Shown piece by piece: positions 24,344 to 31,896 of a stretch of DNA of 36,225 nt. Position numbers and translations under genes: made by a program. Position 1 is the stretch's first letter. Every line of letters begins with the position of its first letter. The notes beneath the pieces are model-generated. The model saw only the letters and a list, made by a program, of their open reading frames with translations, was not told where the DNA came from and searched no databases. Source of the stretch: Leptospiraceae bacterium (lineage in GTDB: Bacteria > Spirochaetota > Leptospiria > Leptospirales > Leptospiraceae); NCBI GenBank assembly GCA_024233875.1, contig JACKPB010000017.1, positions 1-36,225 of the forward strand. The letters run 5' to 3'.

Positions 24344-25012
24344 TTATTTAGCTTCTTTCTCTTTGTTCAATTCTTCTTTGATTTTATCAAAAAGAGCATT
24401 GATGGAATTAGTAGCTGTAGTTGAAACCATAGCTTTCTTCTGGTTCTCATCTGCTTTCTCATAGAAAAATTTATTTAGTTGAGCAGGTTCAGATTGAGCT
24501 ATGTATTGGATTCCTGGATTTCTTATATCGTAAATGACAAATCGATACACGACTCCGCCATCTGCCAACAATGCATCTTTACCTCCTGAAACCAAAGGAA
24601 AAGCCAGTGCCTCTGCTCCTACCTTTATAGCTATCTTTGCAAAGACCTCAGTCGTTTTGAAGTCTACAGAATTGGCATTCACTACTGCTTCTGTAAGATT
24701 GCCCATAGCTTTGTCCAGATCATCCTTTACACCCACAGCTTCTGCGGCTTTCAAAGTAGCTTCTCCTCCCGGTATCAAACTGGAATAAATAGATCCAACT
24801 TGAGCCGAAGCAATAGATCCAAATAATTTGATAGTTTCGTCTTCTGTATCACCTACTTTATTCTGACTCATGTCAAAAACTGCCATTGTGACAACTTTGG
24901 ATGTTTTTGGATTGAATTTCTCACCTTTTTGAAACTTTACACCTGCAGCGGAAGCACAGGATATCAGATTGATAGTAAATAAGATTAGAAAAGATTTGAT
25001 AAATATTTTCAT
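24344..25012 (-). CDS. Predicted lipoprotein, paralogue of the 5885 lipoprotein
   Basis: A 222-residue predicted lipoprotein (signal ending LISC, Cys19). ATG 25012 is chosen because GGAG lies six bases upstream and the signal peptide begins there; a start 15 bases earlier is possible. The body FNPKTSKVVTMAVFDMSQNKVGD, then FGSIASAQVGSIYSSLIPGGEA, then ALAFPLVSGGKDALLADG aligns with the lipoprotein encoded next to the TonB receptor. It lacks the acidic linker and C-terminal membrane segment of that protein and instead ends in a charged helix (KIKEELNKEKEAK). It is a single-gene transcript with its own terminator. Function unknown. Confidence 0.8.
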   Translation of the reverse strand: MKIFIKSFLILFTINLISCASAAGVKFQKGEKFNPKTSKVVTMAVFDMSQNKVGDTEDETIKLFGSIASAQVGSIYSSLIPGGEATLKAAEAVGVKDDLDKAMGNLTEAVVNANSVDFKTTEVFAKIAIKVGAEALAFPLVSGGKDALLADGGVVYRFVIYDIRNPGIQYIAQSEPAQLNKFFYEKADENQKKAMVSTTATNSINALFDKIKEELNKEKEAK

Positions 25013-25277
25013 TTTTTCTCCATTCATTTTTATTCCAATAAATTTCTTTTTGCATAGAGAATTGGCAAGTTAATTTTTATTCAGGAATTACAAAATTGGG
25101 ATTGGTATGGAAAATGAAATCCGGTCTTAAATTTCTGAAATTATTTTTATATCAGAATATATTCAGCCCCCTTCAACTATGGAATGCTCAATTTCAAGGA
25201 ATTTATAGAAAGTTAAAATGGCTTATATTCAAAAGAGTATTGACCTATGAATCAAGAAAATTAGCTTTCATTATAAA

Positions 25278-25736
25278 ATGAAATTTTTAATGATTTTCGT
25301 CGGTCTTCTCCTAATATCTGTAGCTGTGTATCTTCAGGAAGTTGCTCAAAAGAATTTGGAAACCGGCAGAAGAGAGAGAAAATTTTTACCTGTTTCAGCA
25401 AAGGTTTTACATGTTCATACTATCAAACCAAAACCGGAGTCTTACTTTGTTTCTCTAAAAGTAGATTATTATTTTTCGGTAAAGGGGGAAAGCATTTCGG
25501 GCAGCATCATCCCCAATACCCAGAAGCTCACTAAAGACTACGCACCCATCTACATAGAAAAATATTTCAAGAATCGATTTACTCTTTACTACAATCCCAA
25601 TCAAACTTCCGAGGTCCTATTGAAACCGATGGGAATCTGGGATATGTACTTAGTTCGAAGTCTTCAAATTTTACTTGTAATCATGGGAATTTTTAATTTG
25701 GGTGTAGGTGTTTACTTTTTTTATGATGATGTCTAA
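25278..25736 (+). CDS. DUF3592-like small membrane protein
   Basis: A 152-residue protein with an N-terminal membrane helix (residues ~2-19), an extracytoplasmic domain and a second helix near the C-terminus (~125-148). The central part has KVLHVHTIKP, YFVSLKVDYYFSVKGESISGSI and NRFTLYYNPNQTSEVLLKP. This is the DUF3592 pattern, whose end normally reads V-x-YNP-x-P-x-S-x-L. Biological role unknown. No clear ribosome site precedes the ATG. A 61-codon frame ending at 25281 overlaps the start as ATGA, but it has no credible features and I treat it as chance. Confidence 0.7.
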   Translation: MKFLMIFVGLLLISVAVYLQEVAQKNLETGRRERKFLPVSAKVLHVHTIKPKPESYFVSLKVDYYFSVKGESISGSIIPNTQKLTKDYAPIYIEKYFKNRFTLYYNPNQTSEVLLKPMGIWDMYLVRSLQILLVIMGIFNLGVGVYFFYDDV

Positions 25737-25860
25737 ATGTTTAGAGTTTTCTACAATATCTAACCAGAACAAACTACGGAAACTTCGAATCTTTTTCTAA
25801 AGAGTTTTTTGATACATATTACTTTTAACACATATTTTTTATTTATTGCTCTATATTTAC

Positions 25861-25945
25861 TTACTCTACGAACTTCATTCGATATGTGAGTAAAATGACA
25901 GGGATCCGTCGGAAACTTCTTTAGGACTCATCGTCCCAAATCATT
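25861..25945 (-). repeat. Decayed family A relative (A3-like)
   Basis: CTACGAACTTCATTCGATATGTGAG followed later by GGACTCATCGTCCCAAA parallels the first half of copy A3 (TTACGAACTTTG...AGGTGAG, GGACTCATCGTCCCCAAA). The A/T-rich half is no longer recognisable. It lies between two convergent genes. Confidence 0.55.
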
Positions 25946-26026
25946 TATTCATATTATACGATTCTAATATATCTAAATTTTTTTGAGTATGTATTATATA
26001 TTCTAGTTTGTATAAATATTTTATAT

Positions 26027-27382
26027 TCAGTTCATAATTCTATCATGAACTTCAGAAATCATAGAGATAGTTCTTTGAAATTGATCATTTTTTTTGTTAA
26101 ATGCTTCCCGATTCATTTGTATTTGATTTCCATCATTCGAATCCAAAGCTGACTCTAATAAAAAAGCATCTATCGAGTGATAAATATAGTGAATGGTTCT
26201 TCTGTGATACCTTATTTTTATACATATTCTCAGAAATCCACCTTTCAACTTCTCATCGAGTCGATCCAGATGATCCAGACACTTTCTGCATTGATCCATC
26301 GCATTCTCATAATATCCTTTGCTTAGAAATTGTTCGAGGATTCTATAGAGATGAAGAAATTCATAGTATTCATACCAAATCCTATAAATCTTACTTGAGT
26401 CGGGATTGGGTTTCATTGTATAAACAAAGTAGTCGCCTTTTTCCAAGAGATTATTTTGGTTTTTTTCACTCAGGTTTTTGAATGAAGAAACAAATCTTCC
26501 TATAAATTGATTTCCCTGATTATGCATTTGAATCATAAGTAAATCTTCCTGAAATTCATTTTTAAAATCAGGGTTATTGATCAGAGTTTCTAATTCTTTG
26601 ATTGTAATACTTAAGGATTCTATTGTATTTTGGATTTTTGTTTCTCTTTCACTCTTACTTATATAGGATTCTGATTCTTCATTCAAAATATCCTTAAGAA
26701 ATGATCTATAGTTAAATAAGAAACTTGTTTTATAGAATAAATTAATAATATTGTATCTAAGAAAAAGTAAAGAAGAAAGCTGAGGATCATACTCCTTATG
26801 TATACGTTCGAGTTCTATTTTAAAATGTTCTTTTCCTTCATTATGAACTAGATCCTTAAACCTCTTTTCGAAAAGTATAGAAATTTCTTCATGTGAAAGA
26901 TGCGAAGAATCATAAAAGAGAGAATAGGATTCTATCCACCTTCCCCAAAATGTATCAATTTTTTCAGCGTAATTGGTTTTGAGATAGAGATAGGAATTTC
27001 TGGCTTCCCGTTTTGTGTTCTTTACTTCCAATCGGTGCGGCAATCCAATCTCAAAAAAACGTAAGTAGAAATCGGTTTCCAAAAGAAGAGCACTCACTCC
27101 TCTAATGTATTCTCTCGGGAGAGTGTTTTTATCCTCCCGTTTGAAAAGATTTTTAACAGAAGATGCAGCCCTGTCCTCATCTCCCGGATTCGATTTCACA
27201 TAGAGTCTTGCCAGAAGTTTGTAAAGATCCTCCATTTTTCGATTGGATTTATTGGATTTCCAAAAATCTCTGAGAGGAATCGCATAAAAAGAAAACCACT
27301 GTCTCGTATTTTTCACTGAGCTTTCACCGGAATTTGAATCTACCGAGTTTTCATTCAGAGTTTTATGTCTTTTCAATTTCAT
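26027..27382 (-). CDS. Hypothetical soluble helical protein, 451 residues
   Basis: I do not recognise this protein. It has no signal peptide or membrane segment and is rich in Lys, Glu, Tyr, Phe and Leu with mostly helical character. Coiled-coil-like charged stretches lie around residues 245-285 (ISKSERETKIQNTIESL, IKELETLI). The C-terminal part (ILEQFLSKGYYENAMDQCRKCLDHLDRLDEKLKG) reads like a TPR-type helix pair, so a helical-repeat scaffold is possible. ATG 27382 is used; a GTG one codon upstream also fits. No partner gene is close enough to suggest an operon. The gene is long and intact, so it is very probably expressed. Confidence 0.7.
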   Translation of the reverse strand: MKLKRHKTLNENSVDSNSGESSVKNTRQWFSFYAIPLRDFWKSNKSNRKMEDLYKLLARLYVKSNPGDEDRAASSVKNLFKREDKNTLPREYIRGVSALLLETDFYLRFFEIGLPHRLEVKNTKREARNSYLYLKTNYAEKIDTFWGRWIESYSLFYDSSHLSHEEISILFEKRFKDLVHNEGKEHFKIELERIHKEYDPQLSSLLFLRYNIINLFYKTSFLFNYRSFLKDILNEESESYISKSERETKIQNTIESLSITIKELETLINNPDFKNEFQEDLLMIQMHNQGNQFIGRFVSSFKNLSEKNQNNLLEKGDYFVYTMKPNPDSSKIYRIWYEYYEFLHLYRILEQFLSKGYYENAMDQCRKCLDHLDRLDEKLKGGFLRICIKIRYHRRTIHYIYHSIDAFLLESALDSNDGNQIQMNREAFNKKNDQFQRTISMISEVHDRIMN

Positions 27383-27714
27383 CACTTTAGAGAGTAAAAT
27401 ATGGGTTACTTTTTGTAAACCAAAGGAAAATTCATTATTTACATTATCTTATTTTTCTTTCTACTTTATTTCTTCTTTGAAACGCATAAATTCCTAATCT
27501 TCACTAAGAAATCTTAAGAATCTGGTTCTATAAAATTCAATTTGTGTAAAATTATAGAAAGGTGATATTTCTACAATTTAGTCAGTGTGTATAATTTGGT
27601 TTACAATTAGTAGTACAATTAAAGTGAATTTAGTATTTCTAATATCTAATAAAGAATTGAATCTATTTATTAAATCTAAGACAAATACCTATAAATCAAA
27701 TTAAGGATAGGTAT
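27383..27714. other. AT-rich divergent intergenic region, no gene seen
   Basis: Very AT-rich sequence between the divergent starts at 27382 (minus) and 27715 (plus). I see no reading frame with a credible start and no family A or B repeat. It must carry the two promoters. The only clear signal is the AAGGA ribosome site just before 27715. Confidence 0.5.
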
Positions 27715-28203
27715 ATGAAACAATATTTACAAATTTTAATGTTACTTGCATTGACAATATATTTCTCTGCATGCAATTCCAATAAAAAAGAGGATGATTC
27801 TTCTTCCACACTAGCGGCTCTAGTTTTGTTAAACAACAATTCCGCATCTGCCGTTGCTACATTAATTGGAACATGGAAACAGACCTCTTTATCAATCAAT
27901 GGTTCTTCTTATACAATATCAGGTACATTCCTTACAACCTTTACAGATAGTACGATAACTGAGGTCAATAATGGAAGTCTCATTTCAGCAAACAACAGTG
28001 TTCTTTCTTTTAACTGTAATACATCTTATTCTTATACCAAAACCAGTCTAACTTATACTTCTACCGTTACATCGGACAATTGTATTGGTTCCTCATCTAT
28101 AGGCAACCAATACAATGTAACCTATACGATATCCGGAAATACTCTATCAACCAATTATACTTCTTCTTCAGGAAAGATCATTTCTCAGTATACCAGACAA
28201 TGA
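27715..28203 (+). CDS. Small lipoprotein with lipocalin-like 'GTWK' domain
   Basis: A 162-residue predicted lipoprotein (signal ending FSAC, Cys20) with the linker KKEDDSSSTLAALVLL shared with the 844 and 8106 lipoproteins. The mature domain starts IGTWKQTSLS and continues as Ser/Thr/Asn-rich beta strands with cysteines at 101 and 121 (FNCNTSYSYTK, SDNCIG), probably disulfide-linked. GTWK at the start of a small beta domain resembles lipocalin-like folds, but I cannot assign a family. The minus-strand gene at 28432-28983 is a diverged copy of the same domain, arranged tail to tail. AAGGA precedes the ATG. Confidence 0.75.
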   Translation: MKQYLQILMLLALTIYFSACNSNKKEDDSSSTLAALVLLNNNSASAVATLIGTWKQTSLSINGSSYTISGTFLTTFTDSTITEVNNGSLISANNSVLSFNCNTSYSYTKTSLTYTSTVTSDNCIGSSSIGNQYNVTYTISGNTLSTNYTSSSGKIISQYTRQ

Positions 28204-28280
28204 TCTGTTGTCCTAAAGTTTTCTAGAGACAATACAGATATATATTTTCCTTTAGTATTTTATTAAGTTATATTGGAAGT

Positions 28281-28326
28281 TAGGATTGGACCTTATCATA
28301 GGGAAATGTGTCCAATCCTATTTTTA
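28281..28326 (+). terminator. Rho-independent terminator after the 27715 lipoprotein
   Basis: TAGGATTGGAC (28281-28291) pairs perfectly with GTCCAATCCTA (28310-28320), followed by TTTTTAAT. It lies 78 bp after the stop codon. Confidence 0.88.
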
Positions 28327-28359
28327 ATGTAGAGCTATTAAAGAAAAAATAAATAGGGG

Positions 28360-28429
28360 ATTGGGAACGTTGAGTCCCCAATTTACCGAAAGAATTCCTC
28401 ATCTTTCGAACGAGGTGGGTATGGTGAGC
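28360..28429 (+). repeat. Possible decayed family A relative with two hairpins
   Basis: ATTGGG/CCCAAT (28360-28365 with 28377-28382) and CGAAAGA/TCTTTCG form two small hairpins. The loop region GTTGAGTCCCC, the following CCGAAAG and the final GGTGAG recall the reverse complement of copy A3 (GATGAGTCC, GCCGAAAGG, CCTCACC region). The match is weak. It sits at the 3' end of the 28432 gene and could also act as its terminator, although no T-run follows. Confidence 0.3.
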
Positions 28430-28431
28430 TT

Positions 28432-28983
28432 TTAATATGTTTTGTAGTATTTGCTTTCCACTCTTTTATTTTCGGAATCATAAAAGTATTCAGTTTTACT
28501 GTATCCGTTACTATCTAAATAGTAAGAAATTACTAATGATTCACCCGGACTAGTATCAGGACAGGTTGAACTAATAATAACATATGTATAAGTATATGAA
28601 TTTTTTGTGTATGATGATTTGGAAGTACAGTTTAAACTAGAAGTATAAATTCCATTATAATAGAATTTTCCATTTAAACTAGAAATTAATTCATTTTTTG
28701 TAAATTCATCGATAAAATCACCAAGAACTATAAATTCCTTATAATCATAAGAGATTGAACTCAACTTCCATGATCCTAAGAATTTATCTACTTTCTCCGG
28801 AGTAGGTGTAGTAGGTGTATAAGGAGATGAAGGAGAATAGGAATAGGAGTAAGTTCGAACCGAAGAGAGTGCCAGTATCATTAAATTTTCATTCATCTTT
28901 TTATTACTATCAGCATTACTATTAGTAGCATTGCATTGGATAAATATACCTGAGCATAAAAGCAATATTGTTAACATTTTCAT
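28432..28983 (-). CDS. Small lipoprotein, diverged paralogue of the 27715 lipoprotein
   Basis: A 183-residue predicted lipoprotein (signal ending FIQC, Cys17). After a low-complexity Ser/Tyr/Pro/Thr stretch (YSYSPSSPYTPTTPTP, ~residues 48-63) comes LGSWKLSSIS, then LGDFIDEFTKNEL, LNCTSKSSYTKNSYTYTY and SSTCPD. These align with GTWKQTSLS, GTFLTTFTDSTI, FNCNTSYSYTKTSLTYT and SDNC of the lipoprotein at 27715-28203, including both cysteines. The pair probably arose by duplication and inversion. Function unknown. AGGA eleven bases upstream supports ATG 28983. Confidence 0.72.
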   Translation of the reverse strand: MKMLTILLLCSGIFIQCNATNSNADSNKKMNENLMILALSSVRTYSYSYSPSSPYTPTTPTPEKVDKFLGSWKLSSISYDYKEFIVLGDFIDEFTKNELISSLNGKFYYNGIYTSSLNCTSKSSYTKNSYTYTYVIISSTCPDTSPGESLVISYYLDSNGYSKTEYFYDSENKRVESKYYKTY

Positions 28984-29646
28984 AGAAAGTACAATCCTTA
29001 TAATTATTTTTTACTTAGATTGTTTCAGATGACACAAATATTCAATTGATAATCGTACCTTCAGACCATATCTATTATTTTTATTGAATTACTTAAAGTA
29101 ACCCATGATGTGATTTGAATATTTTCATCTCGAATGAAGTAATATGGATCTGAGTCTTTAGGATCGTAAGCATCAAACCTCCCCATCTTTACAAAGTTTT
29201 GTTAGACATCTTAATCTTTATAGATGAATACAATTCAGAGAATTGAACACTTCTACACTTAGAAAAAGAACGGTCTATCAAAGATAATATATTGAAGATA
29301 TATCTACCTTAATTACTTAATCATCATTGGATGATTTCAAAAAATACCTAACGGAAGGAGGAGAACAATAGCAACAACCGCTCTGTATAGAAATTCCCAA
29401 AGAAACTTCTGAGTCCACCGGTGGAAATATATTTCTGTTTCGAATTTCTGAAGACTGGAAATTTGAAATTCTAATCAGGTTTAGAAATGATATTTCGTAA
29501 TCCTCTGAAATGCAGGATACCCTCTATCCATCTGAAATCGACATGAGGAAGTCCTGGAATGGTCTTGTATCGATCATTCAGTATGAAATGAATCTGAGCC
29601 CATGGGGATAAATGAGTGCTACCTATTGATAGTGAAGAGATGATTA
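28984..29646. other. Gene-free region before the family B tandem pair
   Basis: I see no convincing gene. A 68-codon minus-strand frame at 29471-29677 begins with a signal-like stretch and continues FRWIEGILHFRGL, but its first codons fall inside a family B repeat and I recognise no domain; at most it is a gene remnant. The rest is AT-rich without clear repeats. Confidence 0.45.
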
Positions 29647-29747
29647 TAGTCATTTTCAAAAGAATTTGCGTATTCATTATTAAATCAGCAATAAAATGGC
29701 TACATACCGTGAATAGAAAAAAGCAATTATTTCTGAGAATGGGTATA
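29647..29747 (+). repeat. Family B repeat, copy B3 (first of a tandem pair)
   Basis: Starts TAGTCATTTTC, contains AATCAGCAATAAAATGGC and ends GAATGGGTATA. GTCATTTT pairs with AAAATGGC (one G-U) and ATACC with GGTAT. Copy B4 follows at exactly 101 bp. Confidence 0.85.
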
Positions 29748-29850
29748 TAGTCATTTTCAGAAGTATTTACACATTCATAGTGAAATCAGCTATAAAATGG
29801 CAAGATACCATGATAGAAAAAGCGAGATTATTTATAAGAATTGGTGTATA
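29748..29850 (+). repeat. Family B repeat, copy B4 (second of a tandem pair)
   Basis: Starts TAGTCATTTTC directly after B3, contains ATCAGCTATAAAATGGC and ends GAATTGGTGTATA. It lies 45 bp after the 3' end of the minus-strand DKNYY gene. Confidence 0.85.
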
Positions 29851-29894
29851 ATTTAATTTCCATATTTTAAGAATTTTTTGTTAATATCTTTATC

Positions 29895-30665
29895 TTACTT
29901 TTTTTTATACAATATACCATTCCTATAAATATTTACTGAATCTTCCGCCTGGTAAGCAGATACAGATTGAATCGTTTCAACATCTGCATCTTTTACTATA
30001 TTACTATTGTAATATACTTTATCTTTATCTTTGGCGTATCCTTCTCCAATGTCCTCAAAAGTTGAAGGATCAGCATCTTTAAGAATTGCTCCAGCATGAT
30101 AAACATGATTTTTATCCTTCGAATAATCCGTTGAAGTAAAATTATTTTTTGAATATTTAATAATTTCAAATGATTGAAGTTTTGCATTTTCCAAAATTAA
30201 CCCTCTATAGAAAACTGCATCTTCAGTTGCGCGATAGGAACTATCTTCAGGAAATCTCTTAATCGTTTTTGCATTGATACCTGTTACAACTTTGACTCCA
30301 TCTAAAGCTACGAAATATATAGAAGAATTGTCTGCGGCGTAATATGACGAAATAAATCGAAATGAAGGGCTGTGTGACCCTTCCACTTTTTCTCCATACA
30401 GAAAAACGTGATCTTTATCTACACCAAATTCATCTTTGGCATAGAAATCATGTCGGTTTTCTACAAAAACATGAAAAGTTTTTTCATCAACACTCTTCAC
30501 TTTTTTATTTGAATAGAAAATATTTTTTTCATCTCGAGTATAGTTTGTTTTTTCATGGATTATATTAAATGTTGATGGGTCCGCTCCTTCAATGATGACG
30601 AAATAATTATACATGTCACTTGAAGCAGGAAAAAAATAATCTTTAAGGTTTGCTTTACTTACCAT
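29895..30665 (-). CDS. DKNYY-family repeat protein (probably the 3' part of a broken gene)
   Basis: A 256-residue protein made of about six ~40-residue DKNYY-type repeats. The pattern is D-P-S/K-T-F, then Y-x-K/R-D-E/K, then a V/I-F/Y-Y block: ADPSTFNIIHEKTNYTRDEKNIFY, GVDKDHVFLYG, YSKDKNHVYHAGAILKDADPSTF, YAKDKDKVYYNSNIVKDADVET. The family is common in bacteria and its function is unknown. ATG 30665 has no ribosome site and no signal peptide. The same frame stays open upstream for 27 codons to a TAA at 30747-30749, and beyond that TAA runs a 54-residue frame with a strong ribosome site (30747-30911). The original gene was therefore probably ~338 codons with an N-terminal membrane region, now split by a nonsense codon. 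Confidence 0.75.
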   Translation of the reverse strand: MVSKANLKDYFFPASSDMYNYFVIIEGADPSTFNIIHEKTNYTRDEKNIFYSNKKVKSVDEKTFHVFVENRHDFYAKDEFGVDKDHVFLYGEKVEGSHSPSFRFISSYYAADNSSIYFVALDGVKVVTGINAKTIKRFPEDSSYRATEDAVFYRGLILENAKLQSFEIIKYSKNNFTSTDYSKDKNHVYHAGAILKDADPSTFEDIGEGYAKDKDKVYYNSNIVKDADVETIQSVSAYQAEDSVNIYRNGILYKKK

Positions 30666-30746
30666 AGTTGTTACAAAAAAAATAATTCGACCAGTACTGT
30701 AATAATCTGGAAAATATTTATTATATTCTTTTTGCTTTAATTCGGT

Positions 30747-30911
30747 TTAAACGGGATTCAATACTATGCTAAGATAGGGAATAATAAACTGTGATACTCT
30801 ATCAAGGGTAATCGTTTTTTCTATAAATAACAATGTGAATGGCAATGCGACAACGTCGATAGATAAAGACCACTTGATTATAGTTCCTATTGTTCTGCTC
30901 TTTTTTGTCAT
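30747..30911 (-). pseudogene. Likely 5' part of the DKNYY gene, cut by an in-frame TAA
   Basis: ATG at 30911 follows a strong ribosome site (GAGGAG, eight bases upstream) and opens a 54-residue hydrophobic peptide (MTKKSRTIGTIIKWSLSID, VVALPFTLLFIE, FIIPYLSIVL) that ends with TAA at 30747-30749. Exactly 27 sense codons in the same frame separate the TAA from the ATG of the DKNYY gene. Those codons include a hydrophobic segment (GRIIFFVTT). The strong initiation signal here and its absence at 30665 suggest one original gene. It could instead be a genuine small membrane protein, or the TAA could be a sequencing error. Confidence 0.6.
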
Positions 30912-31070
30912 ACATACTTCTCCTCATAATTATCTATTTTGAAAAACTTGGTTACTTCTTTATGAATTCTCAAACTTTTTGAAAATAGAGATAATATTTA
31001 TTTAATATATCCTCATTTCAATTGAGAAGTGTACTCTTGTAAAGCTTTTAATCTATAATTAAATTATTAA

Positions 31071-31227
31071 CTCACATTAAGCAAAGAAGCGAAATGTGAG
31101 GTTGCAGGGAGCCTGCCGGTAGGTTGGTCTATCGCCCAAACCCATATTTTTATTGATTTATTAGAAAAAAATGATTTTGATTTTAAACTAAAAAAAATTA
31201 GAAAAATAAAATACTGCGTAAGATGAG
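31071..31227 (-). repeat. Family A repeat, copy A4 (157 bp)
   Basis: Starts CTCACATTAAGCA and ends TGCGTAAGATGAG, with TTAA on both sides (31067-31070 and 31228-31231). The length equals A1 and A5. Hairpins CTCACATT/AATGTGAG (one mismatch) and GCAGG-GAG-CCTGC are intact; the third hairpin has one mismatch (TTGGTC with GCCCAA). With A5 in the same orientation it brackets the glycosyltransferase/radical SAM cassette. Confidence 0.85.
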
Positions 31228-31461
31228 TTAATAAGAAATATAAACCAGTTTTCAGACGAACTTATATATTTCTCCTTAGTGTAGATAGTTTTATTATTGT
31301 AGATTTATTATAAATATGTATTCGTTTTACAACTTATTAAGAGGAATGGTATTTGAAAAGTGTTGGAAATCAAATAAAAATACAATTCTAAAATTATCCT
31401 GAATGATATCAGAAAATTATAACTGTTCGAGAAAGAAATTAGAACTTTTGTTCTGAATTTA

Positions 31462-31562
31462 TAGTCATTTTCAGAAGTAATTGCATATTCATAGAAGAAT
31501 CAGCTATAAAATGGCTACATACCTTAAGAAGAAACAACTTGGATTATTAAAAGCGGTATATA
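31462..31562 (+). repeat. Family B repeat, copy B5
   Basis: Starts TAGTCATTTTCAGAAG, contains AATCAGCTATAAAATGGC and TACATACC, and ends GCGGTATA. Both short stems (GTCATTTT/AAAATGGC and ATACC/GGTAT) are present. Confidence 0.8.
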
Positions 31563-31721
31563 TTTTAACAATTTTATACTTTTTGAATTATAGTTATCCT
31601 TAAAAACCTAATCTTTCTTCTAAATTAAATTAAAAAATAAAAATTTTTTTTAGTGGTTAGCCGAATTAGTATATAGAATCATGTAAGTATAAATTTTATT
31701 TCTTTTAAAACAAATAGGTTA

Positions 31722-31823
31722 TAGTCATTTTCAAAAGTATATACATATTCAAAGTGAATTCGCCTTTGAAATGGCTACAGACCATAATAGAAAAAACCTT
31801 ATTATTTATGAGAATTGGTATAA
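31722..31823 (+). repeat. Family B repeat, copy B6
   Basis: Starts TAGTCATTTTCAAAAG, contains GAAATGGCTACAGACC and ends GAATTGGTATA. It is slightly diverged in the core (CGCCTTTGAAATGG in place of CAGCAATAAAATGG). It ends 73 bp before the start of the glycosyltransferase gene, so it is transcribed with, or lies within, that promoter region. Confidence 0.8.
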
Positions 31824-31896
31824 AATATCAGAAAATACATATTATCTAGACTCTAATAAATTACATTAAATCAATAAAGAAATTTTAAATAAATCA

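Noticed and set aside
25096..25281. 61-codon frame overlapping the DUF3592-like gene start as ATGA
   Set aside because: TTG start without a ribosome site and a basic, feature-poor product. The ATGA overlap is easily due to chance.
26101..26481. 126-codon plus-strand frame
   Set aside because: Antisense shadow of the 451-residue minus-strand gene at 26027-27382, with no start signal or recognisable features.
29471..29677. 68-codon minus-strand frame with a signal-like N-terminus
   Set aside because: Its first codons lie in family B repeat B3 and no domain is recognisable. At most it is a gene remnant.
31561..31896. A precursor-peptide gene for the radical SAM enzyme
   Set aside because: I found no short frame with a ribosome site and leader-like sequence here or at 35854-35935. 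The region is AT-rich with a family B repeat.
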